Program-made: the position numbers and the translations under genes
Shown: one piece after another, positions 1 to 5,391 of the stretch
Position numbering within the stretch: position 1 is the stretch's first letter
Layout of the letters: each line of letters starts with the position of its first letter
DNA from: an uncultured Odoribacter sp.
GTDB taxonomy: Bacteria > Bacteroidota > Bacteroidia > Bacteroidales > Marinifilaceae
NCBI GenBank assembly: GCA_905204385.1
Contig: CAJKZL010000255.1
Location: forward strand, 1-5,391
Reading direction: 5' to 3'
Length of the DNA stretch: 5,391 nt
The notes under the pieces: generated by a model
Databases searched by the model: none
Seen by the model: only the letters and a program-made list of their open reading frames with translations
What the model was told of the DNA's origin: nothing

Positions 1-1
1 A

Positions 2-1648
2 GCAAACGGAGAGATCCGCAACCTGGATGTCTCCACCGCTTCCGACTATACGGCTCCGGCCCGGTCCATCTACTGGGGAGCGCGTCAGATTATGCTCGAA
101 GCAGGACGGCTTGAACCCGGCGACATCATCGAATACGAAATCAGCAAAAAAGGATTCACCTATGCCCTGCTGACCGCACAACAGGAAGAAGAACGCTTTA
201 TCCCTCCCATGCGCGGACAGTTTTACGACATCGTTCCTTTCTGGTGCAACCAGCCCACCTTGCGCAAAGTCTATCAGGTTTCCGTTCCCATGGAAAAAGA
301 CATGCAATTTCAGTTTTACCAGGGCGAATGTACCTCCTCCATGCGCTTCTGCGACAACCGTAAACTCTACTCTTTTTCAGCCGACGACATCGTTCCTTTT
401 CCCAAGGAGCCCAATATGGTAGACCTGTACGATGCGGCGCCGAAACTCATGATGTCCACCACTCCCCGATGGGAAGAAAAGTCCCTTTGGTTCCACAAAA
501 CCAACGAAGACTACGGCAGTTTCGAAGCCTACGCCCCCGCACAGAAAAAAGTGGATGAACTCATCCGTGGCAAAAAAACCGAGATGGAAAAAATCGCCGT
601 ACTCACCCACTGGGTGGCCGACAACATCCGCTATGCAGGCATCACCATGGGCAAAGGCGAAGGCTTCACACTTCACAATACCCAAATGAACTATACCGAC
701 CGTTGCGGGGTATGCAAGGACATCGCCGGCACCCTCATCTCTTTTCTGAGGATGGCCGGATTCGAAGCTTATCCCGCCATGACCATGGCCGGCAGCCGCG
801 TGGAATCCATTCCTGCCGATCATTTCAACCATTGCGTAGCCGTCGTCAAACTCAGCAACGGCACCTACATGCCCCTCGATCCCACCTGGGTGCCTTTCTG
901 CCGTGAACTATGGAGCAGTGCCGAACAACAACAAAATTACCTGCCCGGAGTGCCCGAAGGTTCCGACCTGTGCGTCACTCCCGTATCGGCACCCGAGAAT
1001 CACTATGTCCGCATCCGCGCCCACAACAAACTCGGTAAAAACGGAACGCTCACCGGTCAATTCACCATCACTGCCGAAGGACAGTCCGACCGCTCCGTCC
1101 GGAGAATATTCACCGGCGGATGGCAATCCGATTGGAAAAACTCCATGGAGTCCCAGTTGCTCGCCGTATCGCCCAAAGCCAGACTAATCAGCGTCGATTG
1201 GGGTAAAAATCCGAAGGACTACCAGGCTGCACCCATTAAAATCACTTTCCGCTACGAAATCCCCGATTATGCCATTCCAGGCAAAGATGTAATGCTGGTG
1301 AAACCGCTCACGATGAATAATCTCTACAACCAGATCAGAAGCTACCTTTACCTCAGGGACCTCGACGAAAGGCTATACGCCTTCAAAGATGCCTGTTCGC
1401 GCCTGGTGGAACTCGACGAAACCTTAGTGCTGCCCAAAGGCTATACCCTTTCCGGTAAACACGAAAAACAGGAAGAGAGTCCCGCAGCCGCTTTCGAAGG
1501 ATACATCCGTCAGCAAGGTAACAAAATCGAGATTCATCAAAAACTGTCTCTCCGCAAAAGGGTTTACGAACCTTCCGACTGGCCGGGCGTAAAAGCGGCC
1601 ATAAATGCCCATAAGACATTCGGAAATTACCTCATCATTAACCAATAA
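2..1648 (+). CDS. DUF3857 / transglutaminase-like exported protein (5'-partial), intact catalytic triad
   Basis: The reading frame is open from base 2 with no convincing start, so the gene begins upstream; the ATG at 92 lies inside the conserved domain and is not the start. 548 residues are visible. Residues about 1-150 look like the second half of a DUF3857 domain ('LEPGDIIEYE', then 'GQFYDIVPFW'). Residues about 180-300 are a transglutaminase core: the Cys motif 'RCGVCKD' puts the nucleophile at codon 713-715 (C238), the His is in 'DHFNHC' (codon 830-832, H277), and the Asp is in 'PLDPTW' (codon 878-880, D293). All three are present, so it is probably an active thiol hydrolase or transferase. 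The remaining ~240 residues are a beta-rich tail of the type found C-terminal in such proteins. Family members are normally exported; the signal peptide would lie outside the window. The next gene starts 10 bases after the stop, suggesting an operon. The substrate is unknown. Confidence 0.88.
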   Translation, partial: ANGEIRNLDVSTASDYTAPARSIYWGARQIMLEAGRLEPGDIIEYEISKKGFTYALLTAQQEEERFIPPMRGQFYDIVPFWCNQPTLRKVYQVSVPMEKDMQFQFYQGECTSSMRFCDNRKLYSFSADDIVPFPKEPNMVDLYDAAPKLMMSTTPRWEEKSLWFHKTNEDYGSFEAYAPAQKKVDELIRGKKTEMEKIAVLTHWVADNIRYAGITMGKGEGFTLHNTQMNYTDRCGVCKDIAGTLISFLRMAGFEAYPAMTMAGSRVESIPADHFNHCVAVVKLSNGTYMPLDPTWVPFCRELWSSAEQQQNYLPGVPEGSDLCVTPVSAPENHYVRIRAHNKLGKNGTLTGQFTITAEGQSDRSVRRIFTGGWQSDWKNSMESQLLAVSPKARLISVDWGKNPKDYQAAPIKITFRYEIPDYAIPGKDVMLVKPLTMNNLYNQIRSYLYLRDLDERLYAFKDACSRLVELDETLVLPKGYTLSGKHEKQEESPAAAFEGYIRQQGNKIEIHQKLSLRKRVYEPSDWPGVKAAINAHKTFGNYLIINQ

Positions 1649-1658
1649 TCTGCAAACC

Positions 1659-3407
1659 ATGACTTTATTCAAAATTATCATACTGTCCTTATCGGTACTG
1701 CTGACGGTCCCGGGCTTCTCCGCCCCCTCCGAAGCGGAATACGTCAAACTCAGCGAAACCTGGAACCTGTTGCCCGACGGGAGTCAGGAATACCGCTGCT
1801 ACAAGGAACTGACCCTTTTCACCCACACCGCCATGAACGGCACTTACGGTGAAACATTCATCGTATACAATCCCTTGTTTCAGGAATTGAAAATACACGA
1901 TTCCTATACCCGCCAAAAAGACGGCACCCTCATACGCACGCCGGAGAATGCCTTTGTCGAAGTGTTGCCCCGGAATGCCGAAAAAGCACCCGCCTACAAC
2001 CACCTCAAAGAAATGGTGATCGTACATACGGGACTGGAATTGGGAGCAACCCTCGTTCTCGACTATTCCATTCTTTCTAAACCCGGCTATCTTCCGGCCC
2101 TGGACGTTTGCCGCCAACTCAATCAATCCTCTCCGGTCAGGGAATACCAGCTTGCTTTCAACCTGCCCGCCGGGATCGTCGCCCATTACACCACCCTGGG
2201 AATCGAGCAGGAACCCGGTCAAATCACTTCGGCGGATATCCGGCATTATAAATGGATTTTCCGCAATCTGAAAGCTGCTTCCAGAGAGCCTCAGGTACAA
2301 TTGCAAAACGGAGACGTTCCCGCCCTCCTGTTCCATACTTTTGCCAGTCCGCAGGAAACTGCTCGGACGCTCGGTCGCCAATTCGATTCCCCTTCGGCAG
2401 TGGCACAACTCGCTGAACGGCTGACGAAAAACGCTTCCGGCGAGAAAGAGAAACTACAGGCGATACACCAGTACATCCTCACCCAGGTGGACCATTGCCA
2501 TTTATCCCTATCCGAATCCGGTTTCCGTCTGCGGCCTGCCGCTCAGGTGATCCAAACGGCCTACGGCACCGATATCGAAAAAATAAATCTGCTCAGCGCT
2601 CTTTTGAATGCTGCCGGCATTCCCGCTATCCCGGCAGCAGCCTGCTCTGTTGCTGCGGACCCTGCCGATTGCGGCTTGCAAACTATGGGGGAATTGCTCG
2701 TCGTGGCCGAAGCGGCAGGGAAAACCTACCGCCTGAATACCCGCTCTTTTCAGCCGGCTGCTGTCGGATGCAATTTTATCGTAAACCTGACCGATGGAAA
2801 TGTCCTCCCCTGCAAGCAAGAGCCTGCGCATCTCCGCTACCAAGCCGACATCCAATGGAAAGAAGGAAAGAACGAAGCGAAGGTGAAAGCAACTTTCACC
2901 GACAATTACCTCTCCTATGCTCCCGATTTCGCTCAGGAACTTTTAGCTGTCCGCACCGACCGCACGGTGACCGGGGAAAACGAAACCACCACCGTCAGCG
3001 GCAACACCACTGCTCCGGTGTCCGCTCAACAGGATTACCTGATCCTCACTTTGCCGCAAACCCACAAAGGCATTCTCCAGGAACAAGGTTATCATCGGTT
3101 CAACAGCACACGCACGGTCAACCTCTTGCTTCCCAATGTCCTCACCGAGGAGTACGATTATACGCTCCGGCTGCCCGCCGACCTGACTTTATGTACCCCG
3201 GAAAAAGAAATCACACTGAACAATGCGGCAGGTTCACTCCATATTTCACTCCGGCAAGAGGGACAAGACGTACACATCCGCCGTACCCTCGATCTGCCGG
3301 AAAGCCTGATTACCCCGGACAACTATCCGGCCTTCCGGCAACTCATAACCGAATGGGCCGATCCCCAGGGACAGCAGCTATTGCTAAAAAAATCCCCTGA
3401 AAAATAA
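1659..3407 (+). CDS. DUF3857 protein with degenerate transglutaminase-like domain (probable pseudo-enzyme)
   Basis: A protein of 582 residues. I chose the ATG at 1659 over the longer in-frame start at 1605 because it places a clean signal peptide at the N-terminus (hydrophobic stretch 'IIILSLSVLLTV', cleavage probably after 'GFSA') and because 1605 overlaps the previous gene. Residues about 25-200 resemble DUF3857. Residues about 240-365 align with the transglutaminase core of the upstream gene, but the motif G-x-C-x-D reads 'GTDIE' (D305 replaces Cys), the His region reads 'QTMGEL' (M343/G344), and the Asp region reads 'RLNT' (N360). No triad residue is kept. Residues about 380-582 are beta-rich and end in 'LITPDNYPAF...', which matches the C-terminal layout of the upstream protein, so the two are paralogues. 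It is probably a periplasmic or envelope binding or structural partner of the active neighbour; that role is inference. A terminator follows directly. Confidence 0.88.
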   Translation: MTLFKIIILSLSVLLTVPGFSAPSEAEYVKLSETWNLLPDGSQEYRCYKELTLFTHTAMNGTYGETFIVYNPLFQELKIHDSYTRQKDGTLIRTPENAFVEVLPRNAEKAPAYNHLKEMVIVHTGLELGATLVLDYSILSKPGYLPALDVCRQLNQSSPVREYQLAFNLPAGIVAHYTTLGIEQEPGQITSADIRHYKWIFRNLKAASREPQVQLQNGDVPALLFHTFASPQETARTLGRQFDSPSAVAQLAERLTKNASGEKEKLQAIHQYILTQVDHCHLSLSESGFRLRPAAQVIQTAYGTDIEKINLLSALLNAAGIPAIPAAACSVAADPADCGLQTMGELLVVAEAAGKTYRLNTRSFQPAAVGCNFIVNLTDGNVLPCKQEPAHLRYQADIQWKEGKNEAKVKATFTDNYLSYAPDFAQELLAVRTDRTVTGENETTTVSGNTTAPVSAQQDYLILTLPQTHKGILQEQGYHRFNSTRTVNLLLPNVLTEEYDYTLRLPADLTLCTPEKEITLNNAAGSLHISLRQEGQDVHIRRTLDLPESLITPDNYPAFRQLITEWADPQGQQLLLKKSPEK

Positions 3408-3412
3408 ACCGG

Positions 3413-3458
3413 CGGAGAGTGGAAACGGCAAATGGTCCTCCACTCTCCGTATTTTTTT
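3413..3458 (+). terminator. Rho-independent terminator after the DUF3857 pair
   Basis: A perfect 11-bp inverted repeat (3413-3423 CGGAGAGTGGA with 3439-3449 TCCACTCTCCG) encloses a 15-base loop. It is followed at 3452-3458 by seven T. It starts 6 bases after the stop of the second DUF3857 gene and separates that unit from the sigma-factor gene. It also argues against starting the sigma factor at the in-frame upstream ATG (3432), which lies inside the hairpin loop. Confidence 0.9.
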
Positions 3459-3497
3459 CCTTCCCCTGTGATTTTTATCTGTTTCCAGCGACTAATA

Positions 3498-4001
3498 ATG
3501 CAAAAAAACAAAATGAACCCACAAGTCGTCGAACAGGAATTCAACGCCATGGTACAAGATTACCGGCACGTCATCTGGAAAGTATGTTACATCTACGCAA
3601 AAGATCCGGAACATTTGAACGATCTGTATCAGGAAACATTAGTCAACCTCTGGAAAGCGTTCCCGCGTTTTCGCCGGGAAAGTAAAACCTCCACCTGGAT
3701 TTACAAGATCGCCCTGAACAGTTGCATCACCTACTTCCGCCGCTATGCCAGATCGCCACACACTATTCCCATCACCCGGGAGTGGGACTGTATCCTGGAA
3801 GACGAACAGTTGACCGAACAATTGCACGAAATCTACCGGCTCATCAACCGGCTGAATCCCTTCGAAAAAGCGTTGATATTGCTGTGGTTGGAAGAAAGAA
3901 GCTACGGCGAAATAGCGGAAATTACCGGCTTGACAGTAAGCAATGTCGCCACAAAGCTGAGCCGCATCAAAGAAAAACTGAAAAAAATGTCCGAACAATA
4001 A
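3498..4001 (+). CDS. ECF-type RNA polymerase sigma-70 family factor
   Basis: A protein of 167 residues, a normal length for an ECF sigma factor. Residues about 22-87 are sigma region 2 ('LNDLYQETLVNLWKAFPRF', then 'STWIYKIALNSCITYFRR'), which binds core polymerase and the -10 element. Residues about 110-163 are region 4 with a helix-turn-helix ('SYGEIAEITGLTVSNVATKL') that reads the -35 type element. No region 1 or 3 is present, as expected for group 4 factors. The start could be 3498 or 3513; the second follows an A-rich stretch and gives 'MNPQVVEQEF', which looks like a family N-terminus. The longer frame from 3432 begins inside the upstream terminator and is unlikely. The gene for a predicted membrane protein begins 14 bases downstream, the usual layout for an ECF factor and its regulator. 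The regulon and trigger cannot be read from the window. Confidence 0.93.
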   Translation: MQKNKMNPQVVEQEFNAMVQDYRHVIWKVCYIYAKDPEHLNDLYQETLVNLWKAFPRFRRESKTSTWIYKIALNSCITYFRRYARSPHTIPITREWDCILEDEQLTEQLHEIYRLINRLNPFEKALILLWLEERSYGEIAEITGLTVSNVATKLSRIKEKLKKMSEQ

Positions 4002-4015
4002 AAATCACAACTCCC

Positions 4016-4602
4016 ATGGAAACCGAAGATTTAAAAAAACAATGGCAATTGCTTAACAAGCAATTGGAAAAAGCAGTCGGCTCAACATAGACCAGGTCCA
4101 AAAAATCATCACCCAACGCATTAATTCCATTTGGCAACGCTTCATCGTTCTTTCGTTTTTCTCCGTATTGGTGTGCAGCGTCGCCCTTTGCGTACTCATC
4201 CTCAATCATGGAGTGATCGCCCATCGCCTGCAGGGCACGCCTGGTGTGGCTGTACTCTATACCACCTTCAGCCTGGTCATTGTTTACGGCATCGTCGAAC
4301 TCTTTTTTATGATCCGCAATAACCCCGCAGAAAAAAAACTTACCCAGGCCTACCGACAAATACTGCTTAGCCAGAAAAAAACCAAAATCGAAAGCCTCAT
4401 TGGATTTCTGATGATTGTCGTTCTGATTCCGCTGATGGCTTACTGGCGCAACATTCACGCCCAATGGTTTTATATATATACCGGCCTCTGTCTGCTCATC
4501 AGTACCGGAATATGCATTTTCGTCTACTGGTATTTTATGAAAAACATGAAAATCATCCACATAAACCTCGATGATCTCCGGGATTTCGAAAAAGAAGAAT
4601 AA
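4016..4602 (+). pseudogene. Four-helix membrane protein next to the ECF sigma factor, broken by a -1 base frameshift
   Basis: The ATG at 4016 opens a frame that starts 'METEDLKKQWQLLNKQLEK' but stops at TAG 4088-4090 after 24 codons. The rest of the protein continues without a break in another frame ('LNIDQVQKIITQRINSIW...') up to TAA 4600-4602. That second frame has a stop at 4054-4056, so the change of frame must lie between about 4057 and 4087. Adding one base, for example turning the A5 run at 4068-4072 into A6, restores a 195-residue protein. It would have a short charged N-terminal segment and four hydrophobic helices at about 43-63, 78-100, 127-144 and 151-174, ending in an acidic tail. 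Small membrane proteins with this opening often follow ECF sigma factors in Bacteroidales, to my knowledge; an anti-sigma role is inference, and I see no zinc-finger type anti-sigma motif. The lesion could be a real mutation, a phase-variable run or a sequencing error. The second frame has no ATG before codon 4309, so independent translation of the intact domain is doubtful. Confidence 0.8.
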
Positions 4603-4633
4603 GGAAGGCGGAAACTTTCGCCCTCCTCTTTTT
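4602..4633 (+). terminator. Rho-independent terminator after the sigma-factor unit
   Basis: The arms AGGAAGGCG (4602-4610) and CGCCCTCCT (4619-4627) pair over nine positions with one A-C mismatch. They enclose an 8-base loop and are followed by CTTTTT (4628-4633). The hairpin begins on the last base of the stop codon, so it ends the sigma-factor/membrane-protein transcript. Confidence 0.82.
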
Positions 4634-4671
4634 AAACCTCCTTAAAATTTTTTAAAAACCCTCCGGTTTTG

Positions 4672-4679
4672 TATCTTTG
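4672..4679 (+). promoter_or_regulatory. Bacteroidota-type -7 promoter element for the patatin gene
   Basis: TATCTTTG matches the TAnnTTTG consensus of the Bacteroides primary sigma factor. The expected upstream TTTG near -33 is not clear; a T-run at 4648-4653 in an AT-rich stretch lies at about the right distance. The start of transcription would fall near 4683-4687, leaving a leader of roughly 60 bases before the ATG at 4745. The position between a terminator and a start codon supports the call. Confidence 0.65.
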
Positions 4680-4696
4680 AAATCGGAAACTAAACC

Positions 4697-4734
4697 GATT
4701 TTACGGAACTCCCGCCGGGAAATTCCGTAAAATC
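4697..4734 (+). promoter_or_regulatory. Long perfect hairpin in the leader of the patatin gene
   Basis: GATTTTACGGAA (4697-4708) and TTCCGTAAAATC (4723-4734) form a perfect 12-bp stem. Inside it TCCC (4710-4713) can pair with GGGA (4717-4720), extending the stem past a small internal loop. It ends 10 bases before the start codon and is not followed by a T-run, so it is not a normal terminator. An overlapping repeat, AAATCGG (4680-4686) with CCGATTT (4695-4701), shares bases 4697-4701 and cannot pair at the same time. It could control translation, stabilise the mRNA, or be a DNA operator; the sequence alone does not say which. Confidence 0.6.
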
Positions 4735-4744
4735 AATCATATAA

Positions 4745-5239
4745 ATGAAACATTTCATGAATACAGCACCACAATACCGGCTGGGATTAGTACTCGGAGG
4801 AGGGGGAGCCCGGGGATTCGCCCATCTGGGAGTCGTCCAGGCCATGTACGATATGGGGTTAAAACCGGACATCATCTCCGGCACCAGTGCGGGATCCATC
4901 GTCGGCGCCATGATTGCCTCGGGTCATACACCGCAGCAATGCCTCGAATTTTTCACCGGCAAGAAAATCCTCAACTTCGCAAGGCCCACTATGTCCAAAA
5001 AGGGCATCATGACCATGGCAGGCATGGAAGAACATCTGGCAAAATTCCTGGGAACCGAAACGTTTGAAGAACTGGACACTCCCTTGGTCATCACCGCCAG
5101 CGATATCAACAATGCCATTCCGGTGCATTTCGAACACGGACAATTGCTCCCCTGCTTCATCGCTTCCTGCGCTTCTTTGATATACCAGTCTTTTTCTTTG
5201 CTTCCCGATAAACAAATATATGACATCACATCCAATTGA
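4745..5239 (+). CDS. Patatin-like phospholipase, truncated; C-terminal ~22 residues are foreign
   Basis: The frame codes for 164 residues, but only the first ~143 belong to the patatin family (bacterial RssA-like members are commonly about 250-300 residues or longer). The oxyanion-hole motif 'GGGGARG' is at residues 18-24, and the nucleophile elbow 'GTSAGS' has Ser48. The family pattern continues to '[12 protein letters not shown]', where 'SIP..F.P' and then the catalytic Asp in a 'DGG' type motif are expected. Instead the frame runs into '[17 protein letters not shown]' and stops at 5237-5239; that tail is the antisense reading of another gene. Without the Asp of the Ser-Asp dyad the product should be inactive. 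Family members hydrolyse acyl esters of lipids. The start may also be the ATG at 4757. The gene has its own promoter and a leader hairpin. The truncation coincides with a sharp drop in GC, so it is either a rearrangement or an assembly join. Confidence 0.82.
   Translation: MKHFMNTAPQYRLGLVLGGGGARGFAHLGVVQAMYDMGLKPDIISGTSAGSIVGAMIASGHTPQQCLEFFTGKKILNFARPTMSKKGIMTMAGMEEHLAKFLGTETFEELDTPLVITASDINNAIPVHFEHGQLLPCFIASCASLIYQSFSLLPDKQIYDITSN
5149..5175. other. Junction between two unrelated sequences, with ~20 bases fitting both genes
   Basis: To the left the + strand encodes patatin up to about codon 5171-5173 ('ASCA'). To the right the - strand encodes a substrate-binding protein whose recognisable part ('EAQEAMKQG') reaches left to about 5149-5154. 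The stretch 5152-5172 therefore fits both families. GC is about 53% over 4745-5160 and about 38% over 5177-5391 by hand count. No inverted repeats, target duplication or transposase are visible here. Confidence 0.7.
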
Positions 5240-5391
5240 CGGATAAAATCCATAACTGACGTTGATACAAGATACGTCTTATCTAGCGGCTGCTTTAAAA
5301 CAACAACATCTTCCGGTAAATTTTTCGGTTCTTCTTCCTTCTCCGGCACAAGCAGATAGCGTCCCTCTTGTTCAATCGTAATTAACGTATA
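5152..5391 (-). CDS. Iron/cobalamin-type ABC transporter substrate-binding protein, fragment
   Basis: Read on the - strand from 5391 towards the join, the frame has no stop and no start in the window. It gives '[19 protein letters not shown]', followed by '...[18 protein letters not shown]', '[20 protein letters not shown]' and '[15 protein letters not shown]'. This resembles the first lobe of periplasmic binding proteins of metal-chelate ABC importers (Peripla_BP_2, FhuD/BtuF-like), in which the Ser-Gly-x-Lys...Trp-Tyr...Ala-Met run precedes 'YAGKYSAPDYE'. That continuation is missing: below about 5150 the frame is only the antisense of the patatin gene, although it stays open as far as 4924. 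The protein would bind a ferric siderophore or corrinoid outside the cytoplasmic membrane. Both ends are missing: the N-terminus at the window edge, the C-terminal two thirds or more at the join. The exact 5152 boundary is an estimate. Confidence 0.7.

Noticed and set aside
1689..2408. Long antisense open frame (239 codons) within the second DUF3857 gene, and similar antisense frames at 377-832, 3639-3998 and 3967-4560
   Set aside because: They lie opposite clear protein domains, show no family motifs, and follow from the codon bias of the sense genes.
2495..3400. Overlapping + strand open frame of 301 codons
   Set aside because: Arg/Pro/His-rich composition typical of an out-of-frame reading of a GC-biased gene; no domain visible.
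3450..3490. Possible promoter for the sigma-factor unit (TATTTTTT at 3450, TATCTGTT further on)
   Set aside because: Neither matches TAnnTTTG well, the first is part of the terminator T-run, and no -33 TTTG is present. A promoter must exist nearby but I cannot place it.
3432..3497. N-terminal extension of the sigma factor from the ATG at 3432
   Set aside because: It starts inside the terminator loop and is read through the T-run; the encoded residues do not look like a sigma-factor N-terminus.
4031..4042. A7 run (4033-4039) in the right phase for an A AAA AAA slippery site, suggesting programmed -1 frameshifting to reach the membrane-protein frame
   Set aside because: A -1 shift there meets the stop TAA at 4054-4056, so it cannot join the two halves. 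The A5 run at 4068-4072 is not a standard slippery heptamer in this phase.
4924..5148. Continuation of the - strand binding-protein frame to 4924
   Set aside because: The family similarity ends near 5150; below that the frame is only the reverse of the patatin coding sequence.

Overview
The window looks like a piece of a Bacteroidota (probably Bacteroidales) genome or metagenomic contig. Three things point there: tandem DUF3857/transglutaminase-like exported proteins, an ECF sigma factor followed by a small four-helix membrane protein that begins with an 'EDLKKQW' type motif, and a TAnnTTTG type -7 promoter element. There is little sign of Shine-Dalgarno sequences. All confident genes except the last 220-240 bases lie on the + strand.

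Layout. (1) Bases 2-1648: the 3' part of a DUF3857 plus transglutaminase-core protein with an intact Cys-His-Asp triad; its N-terminus lies outside the window. (2) Bases 1659-3407: a paralogue with its own signal peptide. It has the same domain order, but all three catalytic positions appear to be lost. The two genes are 10 bases apart and look like one transcription unit, closed by a strong intrinsic terminator at 3413-3458. (3) Bases 3498-4001: an ECF-type RNA polymerase sigma factor, followed 14 bases later by a predicted four-helix membrane protein (4016-4602). The membrane protein is broken by a one-base frameshift near codon 20. A second intrinsic terminator sits at 4602-4633. (4) A promoter-like -7 element (4672-4679) and a long perfect hairpin (4697-4734) precede a patatin-like lipid hydrolase gene at 4745.

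The patatin gene is cut off after the region of residue 143, before the catalytic Asp. At that point (about 5150-5175) the sequence switches abruptly to an AT-richer segment (about 38% GC against about 53% in the patatin part). That segment encodes, on the - strand, the N-terminal part of an iron/cobalamin-type ABC transporter substrate-binding protein. About 20 bases at the join can be read as either gene. This is either a real rearrangement or an assembly chimera, and the contig should not be trusted across 5150-5175 until that is tested.

Functionally, the first pair is likely a periplasmic or cell-envelope enzyme/pseudo-enzyme duo of unknown substrate. The sigma factor and membrane protein are probably a signalling pair in which the membrane protein may control the sigma factor. 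The patatin gene would be a separately transcribed lipid-hydrolase gene. I see no RNA genes, CRISPR arrays, insertion sequences or phage genes.
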